DNA from: JBCCGR01 sp039029195
Lineage (GTDB): Bacteria > Pseudomonadota > Alphaproteobacteria > Rhizobiales > Rhizobiaceae
Direction of reading: 5' to 3'
DNA: 64,000 bases
NCBI GenBank assembly: GCA_039029195.1
Contig: JBCCGR010000013.1
Coordinates: 1 to 64,000 of the forward strand
Part shown: piece by piece, positions 55,127 to 64,000 of the stretch
Numbering within the stretch: position 1 is the first letter of the stretch
Layout of the letters: each line of letters begins with the position of its first letter
Position numbers and translations under genes: made by a program
Notes under the pieces: model-generated
Databases searched by the model: none
Seen by the model: the letters and a program-made list of their open reading frames with translations, nothing else
What the model was told of the DNA's origin: nothing

Positions 55127-57019
55127 ATGGCTCTTGATGGAATTGCCCAACTCAATCGTCGTCAGTTCGGGAAGGCCGTTGGGGCAGTTTCCCTGGCAGC
55201 ACTCGCGAACTCGCTACCGGCAGTCTCGCTGGCGGCAAATCCCACGGAGACCGAACTGTTCGGGCTCTCAGCCTTTGGCAATCTGAAATACACTGAAGAC
55301 TCGACTGCACTCGACTACGTCAATCCAGACGCACCCAAGGGCGGCACTTTCGCGTTCTCACCATCCTATTGGTACTTCAACCAGAATGTGCAGACATTCG
55401 ACACCCTGAACTCGTTCGTGCTCAAGGGGTCTGCCCCGCCCCGCATGGAGCTCTGCTTTGACATGTTGATGGCACCGGCCATTGACGAACCCGACGCTCA
55501 CTATGGTCTGGTTGCAAAGAGCGTTGTCATTTCAGCAGATCGAAACACCTATCGCTTCGCCCTGCGGCCAGAAGCACGGTTTCATGATGGCTCCGCAGTG
55601 ACCGCTGCGGATGTGGCGTTTTCTTACTCGGTCCTGAAGGAAAGTGGCCATCCTGACATCGCACTGATCTTGAAGGAATTGGTGGAAGCCGTTGCAGTCG
55701 ACAAACACACCGTCGAGCTTCGGTTTTCTGGCAAGCAATCAGATCGTACGATCCTCAATGCCGTCATTTTTCCAATTCTGTCAAAGACTTGGTATGAAGG
55801 GCGAGAATTCAAGGATTCCTCGATGGACGTGCCCCTGTCATCAGGGCCATGGAAGCCTGGAAAATTCAGCGCCGGACGCTTCATTGAATATGTAAGAGTG
55901 AAAGACTGGTGGGCCAAAGACCTGTTATTTGGCAAAGGCCTGAACAATTTTGATACCTTGCGCATCGAGTTTTTCCGGGAGCGGCAGGCCGCATTCGAAG
56001 CCTTCAAGAAGGGGGACATCTTCTGGCGCGAGGAATTCACGTCGAAGGTTTGGGCCACAGAATATAACTTTCCGGCACTTCAGGACGGACACGTAAAGAA
56101 GCAGCTTTTTCCAGCAGAGCTGCGCCCTTCGATGCAGGGCTGGGCTGTGAACACCCGGCGAAAGAAGTTTGCAGACCCTCGCACCCGAGAAGCCATCGGA
56201 CTGTGTTTCGATTTTGAATGGACCAATGAAAGCCTGTTCTTTGGCGCATACACCCGATCTGATTCCCTGTTCGAGCGGTCCAATTTCCGCGCAACGGGAA
56301 CACCAGCTCCGGAAGAGATGGCATTGCTGGAGTCTTTGCGCGGCAAGGTGCCGGAGAACGTGTTCGGGCAAGCCATCGTGCAGCCGCGCTCAAATGGATC
56401 AGGGCGGGATCGCAAACTTCTCCGCAAGGCTGTCAAACTGCTCAGCGATGCTGGCTGGAAACGCCAGGACGGAAAGCTGGTCAGCCAGGATGGTGAAGTG
56501 CTGTCCATCGAATTCCTCATCCGATCGCCGACATTCGAGCGCATTTTGAGCAAATATGTTGAATCGCTGAAAGCCATTGGCGCAGAAGCCAGCATTCGGC
56601 TTGTCGACCCATCCCAGTTTCAACGCCGCTTGGACGAATTTGATTTTGATCTGGTGGGGATTGCGTTCTCCTTATTGGCCACACCGACAGCGGAAAGTCT
56701 GGAGCAGTTTTTCGCTTCCAAATATGCGTCCGTTCGTGGCAGCCGCAATCTACCGGGCATTCAATCTCCTGAAATTGACAAGCTGATTGAGGCTGTCGCT
56801 GCTGCCGACATCCGCACGGATCTGGAAACTGCGATCCGAGCTCTCGACCGGGTCTTGCGTTCCATGCATTACTGGATACCAAACTGGTACTCGGCGAATC
56901 ACAGGGTGGCATTTTGGGACATGTTCGGCTTCAAAGAGCCCAAACCGGACTATCATTTTCCTGTCGAACAACTGTGGTGGTTCGACGAAACGAAGGCCAA
57001 AGCAATCGGCAAAGCATGA
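55127..57019 (+). CDS. YejA-like peptide-binding protein 2 (Tat signal)
   Basis: 630 residues from the ATG at 55127 (AAGGAGG upstream). The leader contains NRRQFGKAVGAVSLAALA, a twin-arginine (RRxFxK) signal. The rest parallels the upstream paralogue (YVNPDAPKGGTFAF, ARFHDGSAVTAADVAFSYSVLK, RKKFADPRTREAIGLCFDFE). Tat export means it folds in the cytoplasm, unlike its Sec-exported paralogue. Confidence 0.9.
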   Translation: MALDGIAQLNRRQFGKAVGAVSLAALANSLPAVSLAANPTETELFGLSAFGNLKYTEDSTALDYVNPDAPKGGTFAFSPSYWYFNQNVQTFDTLNSFVLKGSAPPRMELCFDMLMAPAIDEPDAHYGLVAKSVVISADRNTYRFALRPEARFHDGSAVTAADVAFSYSVLKESGHPDIALILKELVEAVAVDKHTVELRFSGKQSDRTILNAVIFPILSKTWYEGREFKDSSMDVPLSSGPWKPGKFSAGRFIEYVRVKDWWAKDLLFGKGLNNFDTLRIEFFRERQAAFEAFKKGDIFWREEFTSKVWATEYNFPALQDGHVKKQLFPAELRPSMQGWAVNTRRKKFADPRTREAIGLCFDFEWTNESLFFGAYTRSDSLFERSNFRATGTPAPEEMALLESLRGKVPENVFGQAIVQPRSNGSGRDRKLLRKAVKLLSDAGWKRQDGKLVSQDGEVLSIEFLIRSPTFERILSKYVESLKAIGAEASIRLVDPSQFQRRLDEFDFDLVGIAFSLLATPTAESLEQFFASKYASVRGSRNLPGIQSPEIDKLIEAVAAADIRTDLETAIRALDRVLRSMHYWIPNWYSANHRVAFWDMFGFKEPKPDYHFPVEQLWWFDETKAKAIGKA

Positions 57020-57062
57020 CTGACGTTCTGCTGCCAAGTTTGAATTCTGGTAGAGCGCGCTG

Positions 57063-58175
57063 ATGGCAGCGTATATCGCCAGACGCCTGTTGCTGATGAT
57101 TCCCACTCTTCTGGGCATCATGCTCATCTCATTCGTCGTGATCCAGTTCGCGCCCGGCGGACCGGTTGAACAGGTGATTGCCCAGATCACCGGGCAGGGT
57201 GGCAACGCAACGGACCGCATCACCGGCGGCGGTGGCGACTTCGGCCAGGACAATCAGTCCAAAGCCACTGACCCAAGCGCAGGAAATTCTTCAAAATATC
57301 GTGGTGCGCAAGGGCTCGATCCGGAATTCATCGCCCAATTGGAAAAGCAGTTTGGCTTTGACAAACCGGCGCACGAACGCTTTTTCATGATGATCTGGAA
57401 CTATGCTCGTTTCGATTTCGGAGAGAGCTATTTTCGCTCGATCTCCGTGATTGATCTGATCATCGAGAAAATGCCGGTTTCAATCTCGCTCGGGCTCTGG
57501 ATCACGCTGATTTCCTATGGCATTTCCATTCCGCTTGGCATTCGAAAAGCGATCAGCGACGGCACTGCGTTCGATGTGTGGACAAGTGGGATCATCATTA
57601 TCGGCTACGCGATACCGGGGTTCTTGTTCGCCATTTTGTTGATCGTTCTGTTTGCCGGGGGATCATTCTGGGACATTTTCCCGCTTCGCGGGCTCGTTTC
57701 TGATGATTTTGATCAGCTCCCATGGTGGGAAAAGATCATCGACTATTTCTGGCATATGACCCTGCCATTGATTTCAATGTCATTGGCTGCCTTCGCCACA
57801 ACCACCCTGCTCACCAAAAACTCCTTTCTGGATGAGATCAAAAAGCAATACGTGGTGACAGCCCGCGCAAAGGGGCTGAACGACGGGCAGGTGCTGTACG
57901 GCCATATTTTCCGCAATGCGATGCTGATCATCGTGGCCGGTTTTCCAGGCGCTTTTATATCGGCGTTTTTCACAGGGTCCCTGCTGATTGAAGCAATCTT
58001 CTCGCTCGATGGGCTTGGGTTGCTCGGCTACACCGCAGTCATTCAACGCGATTATGCCGTGGTGTTCGCAACTCTCTACATCTTCTCACTAATGGGCCTG
58101 ATTGTCGGCCTGATCTCCGATCTGATGTACACGATTATCGATCCTCGAATCGATTTCGAGCGGCAGGACGTCTAG
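57063..58175 (+). CDS. yejB: Peptide ABC transporter permease YejB-like
   Basis: 370 residues. Membrane permease with a long periplasmic insertion (about 30-95, Gly/Asp-rich) after the first helix, characteristic of YejB. EAA loop: VTARAKGLNDGQVLYGHIFRN. YejABEF in enterobacteria imports peptides such as microcin C; here the specificity is unknown. It starts 43 bp after the second binding protein and is 3 bp from yejE. Confidence 0.92.
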   Translation: MAAYIARRLLLMIPTLLGIMLISFVVIQFAPGGPVEQVIAQITGQGGNATDRITGGGGDFGQDNQSKATDPSAGNSSKYRGAQGLDPEFIAQLEKQFGFDKPAHERFFMMIWNYARFDFGESYFRSISVIDLIIEKMPVSISLGLWITLISYGISIPLGIRKAISDGTAFDVWTSGIIIIGYAIPGFLFAILLIVLFAGGSFWDIFPLRGLVSDDFDQLPWWEKIIDYFWHMTLPLISMSLAAFATTTLLTKNSFLDEIKKQYVVTARAKGLNDGQVLYGHIFRNAMLIIVAGFPGAFISAFFTGSLLIEAIFSLDGLGLLGYTAVIQRDYAVVFATLYIFSLMGLIVGLISDLMYTIIDPRIDFERQDV

Positions 58176-58178
58176 GCG

Positions 58179-59330
58179 ATGGATCAGTCGGTCAAGCTCT
58201 CCCAATCTCCGGCAAGCTCCGTACGTCGCCGGCGGTTCCAACTGTCACCGCTCAATCAAAGACGCTGGGCGAACTTCAAAGCCAACAAGCGCGGCTACCG
58301 CTCCTTCTGGATCTTTATGGTGATCTTTGTGCTCACGCTCTTTGCTGAGTTCATTGCCAATGATCGCCCGCTTCTTGTTTCATACAAGGGTGAACTTCTG
58401 GCTCCGGTTCTGGTCGACTATCCCGAGGAGAAGTTCGGAGGGTTCTTCGCCGTCACCGATTACCGCGACCCGGTTATCTATGACGAAATTCAGGCCAATG
58501 GTTGGATGCTGTGGCCACCCATTCGCTACTCCTACCGCACCGCCAACGTGGATATCCCGGAACCCGCTCCCGCCAAACCGTCATGGATGTATGACAAGGA
58601 AACGCGCTGCAAAAAATACGAAAAGGGAGTGGATGATCCTCAGTGCAATTTCGGCAACATGAATTGGCTCGGCACCGACGATCAGGCCCGCGACGTGACC
58701 GCAAGGCTCATTTACGGTTTTCGGATTTCTGTTCTTTTTGGGCTGATCCTGACCATTGTTTCCGCCGTGATTGGCGTCTCTGCCGGAGCCGTTCAGGGTT
58801 ATTATGGTGGTTGGGTTGATCTGCTGTTTCAGCGTTTCATCGAAATCTGGACGTCCATTCCCGTGCTTTATCTCTTGATGATCATTGCTTCGGTTTTGCC
58901 GCAGGGCTTCTGGATCCTGCTTGGAATCATGTTGCTGTTCTCATGGGTCGCATTCGTTGGTGTTGTCCGCGCCGAGTTCCTTCGGGCGCGCAATTTCGAA
59001 TATGTGAACGCGGCCCGCGCACTTGGTGTTTCCAACGGAACAATCATGTTCCGTCATTTGTTGCCCAACGCCATGGTGGCGACACTCACCTTCCTGCCAT
59101 TCATTCTATCGGGATCAATCACCACCCTGACGTCGCTGGACTTCCTCGGGTTTGGATTGCCGCCCGGTTCAGCATCGCTTGGTGAACTGTTGCAACAAGG
59201 AAAAAACAATCTGCAGGCTCCCTGGCTGGGCATGGCAGGCTTTGCGGTTATTTCCATCATGTTGTCGCTGCTCATATTTGTCGGCGAAGCGGTGCGGGAT
59301 GCGTTCGATCCGCGAAAGACTTTTTCGTGA
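58179..59330 (+). CDS. yejE: Peptide ABC transporter permease YejE-like
   Basis: 383 residues. DppC-type permease with the long YejE periplasmic loop (about 70-165) carrying LGTDDQARDV before the second helix, and an EAA loop VNAARALGVSNGTIMFRHLLPN. Follows yejB by 3 bp and precedes yejF by 9 bp. Confidence 0.93.
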   Translation: MDQSVKLSQSPASSVRRRRFQLSPLNQRRWANFKANKRGYRSFWIFMVIFVLTLFAEFIANDRPLLVSYKGELLAPVLVDYPEEKFGGFFAVTDYRDPVIYDEIQANGWMLWPPIRYSYRTANVDIPEPAPAKPSWMYDKETRCKKYEKGVDDPQCNFGNMNWLGTDDQARDVTARLIYGFRISVLFGLILTIVSAVIGVSAGAVQGYYGGWVDLLFQRFIEIWTSIPVLYLLMIIASVLPQGFWILLGIMLLFSWVAFVGVVRAEFLRARNFEYVNAARALGVSNGTIMFRHLLPNAMVATLTFLPFILSGSITTLTSLDFLGFGLPPGSASLGELLQQGKNNLQAPWLGMAGFAVISIMLSLLIFVGEAVRDAFDPRKTFS

Positions 59331-59339
59331 GGCTCGGCG

Positions 59340-60968
59340 ATGAATGAACCGCTTCTCTCAGTGAAGAATCTTTCGGTTGCGTTTTCAAACGAAGGCAAGT
59401 CGACCACCGCCGTGGATCATGTGTCGTTTGACCTGAAGAAAGGCGAAACCCTTGCACTTGTCGGTGAATCTGGCTCAGGCAAATCCGTCTCTGCGCTTTC
59501 TGTCCTGAAACTTCTGCCCTATCCTGCGGCCAGCCATCCGTCGGGTGAAGTGCACTTCAAGGGAACTGACCTTCTGTCAGCCGACGACAGACACCTGCGC
59601 AGCGTGCGCGGCAATGAAATCTCGATGATTTTTCAGGAGCCGATGACATCGCTCAATCCGCTCCACACGATTGAACGACAGATCGGAGAAATTCTGAAAC
59701 TGCATCGTCAGATGAGTGATGCAGATACGCGCAGCCGCACGCTGGAGCTGCTCAATCAGGTGGGTATTCGTGATGCGGAAAAACGGCTCGATTCCTATCC
59801 GCACCAACTCTCCGGCGGTCAGCGCCAACGCGTTATGATCGCGATGTCGCTTGCCAATGAGCCGGAACTTCTGATCGCCGACGAACCAACCACCGCTCTC
59901 GATGTGACCGTTCAAGCGCAGATATTGGAGCTTTTGGCGAAACTCCAGCGCGACCGCGGCATGTCGATGCTGTTCATCACGCACGATCTGGGCATTGTTC
60001 GAAAGTTCGCTGATCGTGTCTGCGTGATGACCAATGGCAAGATCGTGGAGCACGGCCCAACGGAAGATATTTTCGAGAACCCGCAGCACGAATACACCAA
60101 ACATTTGCTGGCTTCAGAACCCAAGGGCAATCCGCCTGCCCAAAACGACGATGCCGAACTTGTGCTGCAAGGCGATGCCATCAAAGTGTGGTTTCCCGTC
60201 AAAGCCGGGTTTCTGCGCCGCACCGTCGATCATGTGAAAGCCGTCAACGGCATCGACATATCCCTTCGGGCCGGACAAACACTCGGTGTGGTTGGTGAAT
60301 CAGGTTCAGGCAAGACAACACTAGGGCTGGCCCTGACCCGGCTCATTAAGTCGGAAGGAAAAATAGGCTTCATCGGCAACGGGATAGACCGCTACACTTT
60401 CAAGGAAATGCGACCGTTGCGAAATCGCATGCAGGTGGTTTTTCAGGATCCGTTCGGATCACTATCGCCTCGCATGTCGATCAGTGAGATTATCGCAGAA
60501 GGGCTGGTTATTCATCATCCCGGTGTCGACAGGGATGAAGTCGATGATCGGGTTGCGAAGTCGCTGGAAGAAGTCGGGCTTGATCCGGCAGCGCGCCATC
60601 GCTATCCGCACGAGTTTTCCGGTGGCCAGCGACAGCGCATTGCCATTGCCCGTGCAATGATCCTGCAACCCAAATTCGTCATGCTGGATGAGCCCACATC
60701 AGCCCTTGATATGAGCGTTCAGGCGCAGGTGGTCGATCTGCTTCGCGACCTGCAGGAACGGTACGACCTCGCCTATCTGTTTATCAGTCATGATCTGAAG
60801 GTCGTGCGTGCCCTCGCAAATGAAGTCATTGTGATGCGACAGGGAAATGTGGTGGAGCGGGGACCGGCCGAACAGATATTTGACGCCCCTCGCGAAGACT
60901 ACACCAAGGCTCTCATGGCCGCCGCCTTTGATCTTGAAACTGCGCCTGCGGGCGTCGTGAGCCAGTGA
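59340..60968 (+). CDS. yejF: Peptide ABC transporter double ATPase YejF-like
   Basis: 542 residues with two fused ATPase domains. Domain 1: Walker A GESGSGKS, signature LSGGQRQRV, Walker B LLIADEPTTALD. Domain 2: GESGSGKTT, FSGGQRQRIAIARA, VMLDEPTSALD. It powers YejB/YejE. Since the binding-protein/permease set at 14809-18564 has no ATPase of its own, this could in principle serve both; that is inference. Confidence 0.95.
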   Translation: MNEPLLSVKNLSVAFSNEGKSTTAVDHVSFDLKKGETLALVGESGSGKSVSALSVLKLLPYPAASHPSGEVHFKGTDLLSADDRHLRSVRGNEISMIFQEPMTSLNPLHTIERQIGEILKLHRQMSDADTRSRTLELLNQVGIRDAEKRLDSYPHQLSGGQRQRVMIAMSLANEPELLIADEPTTALDVTVQAQILELLAKLQRDRGMSMLFITHDLGIVRKFADRVCVMTNGKIVEHGPTEDIFENPQHEYTKHLLASEPKGNPPAQNDDAELVLQGDAIKVWFPVKAGFLRRTVDHVKAVNGIDISLRAGQTLGVVGESGSGKTTLGLALTRLIKSEGKIGFIGNGIDRYTFKEMRPLRNRMQVVFQDPFGSLSPRMSISEIIAEGLVIHHPGVDRDEVDDRVAKSLEEVGLDPAARHRYPHEFSGGQRQRIAIARAMILQPKFVMLDEPTSALDMSVQAQVVDLLRDLQERYDLAYLFISHDLKVVRALANEVIVMRQGNVVERGPAEQIFDAPREDYTKALMAAAFDLETAPAGVVSQ

Positions 60969-61915
60969 TGCCAAATGACATTCTAATTTCCGTAACCGGC
61001 TGGGATCCGCAAGGGTGGAAACGAGAGTTCAGCACTTTGATGCACGAACGCAGTGTTCACGATAGGGTCACCGACGACAATCGATCAGAGATTGGATACG
61101 CTGTTCTGTGGCGGCATAAGTACGGCCTTCTTAGCGGTCTTCCCGAACTGAAAGCACTATTCTCGTTAGGTGCTGGTGTTGATCATATTCTCGCTGATCC
61201 AGAACTGCCGGATTTACCTCTCGCGCGCATAGTCGATGACAATATGACCATGCGCATGAGTGAGTATATCGTTTGGCAAGTCCTCGACCAGCATCGAAAG
61301 GGTCGCCAATATCGCGCCCAACAATCAGCGGGGCTCTGGAAGGAGTTGCCGCAACCTGTGGCCAGTGAAGTGACCGTTGGAATCATGGGTTACGGCACGC
61401 TGGGAAGCGATGCTGGTGACATTCTGAAGCGACTCGGATTCAACGTGATCGGCTGGAGCCGTTCACCGAAGCAGGACACGAACGTTCAAATCTACTGCGG
61501 CGCTGATCAGCAATCAGAGTTTCTTGCCGCAGCGGATATCCTTGTGGTGTTGCTTCCGCTCACACCGGAAACGCAAGGTGTTTTGAACCACACACTTCTT
61601 TCAAAGCTCAAGTCCGATGGTCCACTCGGCAAGCCGGTTCTGATCAATGCCGGACGCGGTGGATTGCAGGTAGAAGCAGACATTGTCAGAGCACTTGATG
61701 AAGGCATAATCGGATCAGCCTCGCTCGACGTGTTTGAGACTGAGCCTCTTCCTGCAGCAAGCCCTCTTTGGGCGCGCGACGATGTGCAAATTACACCCCA
61801 CGCTGCAGCGGCCTCAGAGCCGGCTGCATTGGCAAAACTGGTCGCAAGTCAGATCCGCACATTCGAGGCAGGTGGTTCGCTGAATCACCTGGTCGACCGG
61901 AAATCCGGATATTAA
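60965..61915 (+). CDS. D-2-hydroxyacid dehydrogenase, GhrA-like
   Basis: 316 residues; GTG at 60965 or ATG at 60968, overlapping the yejF stop. Glyoxylate/hydroxypyruvate reductase A type: nucleotide motif GIMGYGTLGSDAG, catalytic Arg in NAGRGGLQVEADI, Glu in TEPLPAASP and His in ITPHAAA. NAD(P)H reduces 2-oxoacids to hydroxyacids. The overlap puts it in the yej operon. Confidence 0.9.
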   Translation: MMPNDILISVTGWDPQGWKREFSTLMHERSVHDRVTDDNRSEIGYAVLWRHKYGLLSGLPELKALFSLGAGVDHILADPELPDLPLARIVDDNMTMRMSEYIVWQVLDQHRKGRQYRAQQSAGLWKELPQPVASEVTVGIMGYGTLGSDAGDILKRLGFNVIGWSRSPKQDTNVQIYCGADQQSEFLAAADILVVLLPLTPETQGVLNHTLLSKLKSDGPLGKPVLINAGRGGLQVEADIVRALDEGIIGSASLDVFETEPLPAASPLWARDDVQITPHAAAASEPAALAKLVASQIRTFEAGGSLNHLVDRKSGY

Positions 61916-62000
61916 GGCTGCTCGCCCTCAGGCAGAATTATCCGTTGGAATAGCCCATTGCCGCAATTCCAGGCGCCGGGCGCAAATACGTTCTGCACGA

Positions 62001-62030
62001 CAAAAAACACCCTCCCGTCGGGGAGGGTGT
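62001..62030 (-). terminator. Intrinsic terminator of the VWA-protein gene
   Basis: ACACCCTCCC and GGGAGGGTGT form a perfect 10-bp stem with a GTCG loop; on the minus strand a run of six T follows. The plus strand has no T run, so it mainly serves the minus-strand gene. Confidence 0.9.
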
Positions 62031-62057
62031 CTTCATCGCTTTGAAGGAGAGGTTGGA

Positions 62058-63416
62058 TTATGGCGTTGTGACGCGAACCCAATCGACCTCGACAAATCCT
62101 TCACCACCACGCGGGCCATAACCATTGGCGGCGTTTCCGAACATCATGGTGAGTTCTTTACCAGGGGCACGGATTGAAGACATCTTCTGAATTTCAATCC
62201 AACCTTTGCTCGTTTTGCCCTCGATCTTGCCGGACACGATGTAGTTGCGACCGCGTTTTTCAAGGCGAAGCTGGAGACCTTCGATGGTCTCACCAAACAC
62301 CCGGGTACGCTCTGCATAATCACGCATATCGTTGAAACCCTGAACCTGATTGAAGAAGCTGGCGACCTTACCCTTTGCAAGCTTGTCCACGCGCAGCTTC
62401 ACCTGGGTCCAGGCATAGTTGTAGGTGAACATTTCATAGGATCCCAACAGCGACTTATCGATGCCATCGGTCAGACCGAAGCGGAGCCATTCGGCATGCG
62501 TTTGTGCGGTGAACTTAAACCGGGCCGTCATGGTCCAGTCACCTTTGGGCATGGCACGATTAAGCTTGAAGATGTTCTCAGCCGTCGCACCACCGTGTGT
62601 GGCCTTGCCGGTTTCCGGGAAAACGACCAGCAGTTTACCGTCTTCAACGACGTAGTTGTCGGCATTCTCGTTGTCGACACGCCAGATTTCGCCCAGGCGA
62701 TCACCATCGAAATTGTCTTCAAACCAGATCTTTGGCCCTGTTTTCAACGCCACTTTCTTGGGCGCAGCAGGAGCCTTGGCGATGTCCTGTTTAACCTGAG
62801 CAAAGGCCGTTTTCAGCGCTTCGCCATTGTTGGCGTCGTAGAATTTGCCACCCGTTTTGTCGGAGAGGCATCGGATCAGGTTTTTCTGCTGATCATTGAG
62901 TGTGAAGCCAACCACATTGACCTTCAGGCCGATATTGTATCCGGCAATTTCGTCTGCCAGACGGCAAACATCACCACCGCATTCCTCGATTCCATCCGTT
63001 ACAACAACGAGCTGGTTGTTCTGATCCGGATATTGTTCGAAAGAAGCTGCAGCCAGGCGAACGGATTCAGCAATGGGTGTTTCACCCTTTGGTTCAAGCT
63101 GCTGCACGAATTCATTCACGAATCCGGCGTCAACAGCTCCCACAGAAGCAACAACCTGGATATCAGAGCAGGTGCGCGCCTTGCGGTGGCCATAGACTGT
63201 GAGGCCAAACCGATTGGCCTGGTCGACATCGGTAAGCATATTGGCAATTGCAAACTTCGCGTTGTCCATGCGTGAAAAGCCGTTACCAGCGTCCCGCTTC
63301 ATGGAGCCGGATGCGTCCATCACAAACATGATGTTGGCAGGTGCTGCCTGTGCCAGTGATGTCATCAGTGCTACCGTTGCTGCACCAAGTGTCAGTTTTT
63401 TGATCAGAGTTTTCAT
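62058..63416 (-). CDS. Secreted VWA-domain protein with C-terminal lectin-like module
   Basis: 452 residues. Signal peptide 1-25 (AQAA). The von Willebrand A domain (about 26-215) has the MIDAS motif DASGS (34-38) and a downstream TDGIEECGG. A basic/Pro linker leads to a beta-rich C-terminal module (about 230-450: FEDNFDGDRLGEIWRV, GDWTMTARFKF, VEVDWVRV) that looks like a concanavalin A / DUF1349-type jelly roll. Likely an extracytoplasmic adhesion or scaffold protein; no partner in sight. Confidence 0.82.
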   Translation of the reverse strand: MKTLIKKLTLGAATVALMTSLAQAAPANIMFVMDASGSMKRDAGNGFSRMDNAKFAIANMLTDVDQANRFGLTVYGHRKARTCSDIQVVASVGAVDAGFVNEFVQQLEPKGETPIAESVRLAAASFEQYPDQNNQLVVVTDGIEECGGDVCRLADEIAGYNIGLKVNVVGFTLNDQQKNLIRCLSDKTGGKFYDANNGEALKTAFAQVKQDIAKAPAAPKKVALKTGPKIWFEDNFDGDRLGEIWRVDNENADNYVVEDGKLLVVFPETGKATHGGATAENIFKLNRAMPKGDWTMTARFKFTAQTHAEWLRFGLTDGIDKSLLGSYEMFTYNYAWTQVKLRVDKLAKGKVASFFNQVQGFNDMRDYAERTRVFGETIEGLQLRLEKRGRNYIVSGKIEGKTSKGWIEIQKMSSIRAPGKELTMMFGNAANGYGPRGGEGFVEVDWVRVTTP

Positions 63417-63573
63417 TGTCAGGGTCTCCCATTTTTGACCGTTGCGGTCCTCCGTCCTTGGAGGCCTGATTGTTGGTCGCTACAGCGCCTGAAAAGGTTC
63501 AAAGAAAAGTCAAAAAAAGATCGGCTGTGATAGAATGGCCAAAGAAAACCAAATGAAAACAAGGATGGAACTG

Positions 63574-64000
63574 ATGACATCCAAGGCCTCAATTACCGCT
63601 TTCGAACCGCACAATCCGGATTTCGCAAAGCGGGTTCAGTCTGATTTCAACAAGCAGAACGCTATGAGCAGTTGGGGTGTCTCGATCACATCCATCAAAC
63701 CGGGACGGGTCACAATGACCGTCCCGTTCGATGCGCGATTTACCCAACAACACGGATTTCTTCATGCTGGAATCATCACATCCGTACTCGATACGGCCTG
63801 TGGCTATGCTGCGTTTTCTCTGATGGAAGAGTGGGCCGAAGTCTTGACGGTAGAATTCAAGACCAACTTTCTGGCGCCGGCCAAATCGGACCTGTTTAAG
63901 ATTGAAGGAATGGTCATCAAACCCGGGAAAACTCTGACCATCTGTGAGGGCCGCGCCTATGGGCGCGACCAGGATGGCGTGGATCGACTGATCGCGACCA
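63574..64000 (+). CDS. PaaI-family hotdog thioesterase (partial, cut by window end)
   Basis: At least 142 residues, open to the right edge. ATG at 63574 is chosen because AAGGA lies 8 nt upstream; ATGs at 63535, 63553 and 63565 are in frame. The hotdog signature is HGFLHAGIITSVLDTACGYAA, with the Gly and acidic residue of PaaI-type acyl-CoA thioesterases, then LTVEFKTNFLAPA. It probably hydrolyses an acyl-CoA. Divergent from the VWA gene. Confidence 0.85.
   Translation, partial: MTSKASITAFEPHNPDFAKRVQSDFNKQNAMSSWGVSITSIKPGRVTMTVPFDARFTQQHGFLHAGIITSVLDTACGYAAFSLMEEWAEVLTVEFKTNFLAPAKSDLFKIEGMVIKPGKTLTICEGRAYGRDQDGVDRLIAT

Overview
The window is about 64 kb of chromosome from an alphaproteobacterium, most likely an order Hyphomicrobiales (Rhizobiales) member of moderate GC. 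The evidence is the 5' part of an alphaproteobacterial 16S gene with a rhizobial-type leader, an Omp2/RopA-type porin, ALA synthase (C4 haem route), a DUF4167 protein, and conserved blocks such as ubiG/lysC/ptsP/prfA/prmC/DUF4167/clpB and cytochrome c/kdsB/pheA. Genus cannot be decided from the sequence.

Layout. 1-1146: a truncated 16S rRNA 5' end on the minus strand with leader, boxA and promoter; the 16S homology stops abruptly at about position 93 and AT-rich non-rRNA sequence follows to the window edge. 1147-14302: housekeeping genes (M23 peptidase, clpB, a nuclease-fold protein, DUF4167, prmC-prfA, ptsP, lysC, ubiG). 14303-19394: a peptide-type ABC importer (binding protein plus two permeases, no ATPase gene), then a Crp-family regulator followed by a nicotinamidase. 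20358-23624: a cytochrome P450 and a class III nucleotide cyclase with TolB/TPR-like C-terminus, with a good CRP-type palindrome in the gap between them. 23966-27066: a type I secretion pair. 27362-31060: hemA, two TadE-like pseudopilins and a PhnD-like binding protein. 31153-36270: dapE, a metallo-beta-lactamase-fold protein, DUF805, dapD (minus), then a LOG-family protein and engB (plus).

36392-40772 reads as a redox-linked locus: a DM13 protein diverges from a TetR regulator with a GCLLC cysteine cluster, and between them lie two inverted near-identical 21-bp sites; a FAD/disulfide oxidoreductase and a histidine kinase follow. 40921-46267 holds envelope genes (a membrane-anchored helix-hairpin-helix protein, a 34-aa membrane peptide, porin, patatin lipoprotein, and a secreted cysteine-rich protein with an internal duplication). 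46472-53033 is housekeeping (pnp, rpsO, thiolase, pheA, kdsB, membrane-anchored cytochrome c). 53248-61915 is a complete Yej-type peptide importer with two tandem binding proteins, one with a Sec-type and one with a Tat-type signal, two permeases and a fused double ATPase, followed by a 2-hydroxyacid dehydrogenase. The window closes with a VWA/lectin-like secreted protein and a hotdog thioesterase cut by the right edge.

No CRISPR array, prophage, insertion sequence or tRNA gene was seen. The most interesting signals are the compact cyclase / CRP-like regulator / CRP-site / P450 arrangement, the paired inverted operators of the TetR-DM13 locus, the cysteine-rich tandem duplication, and the small unlisted membrane ORF.
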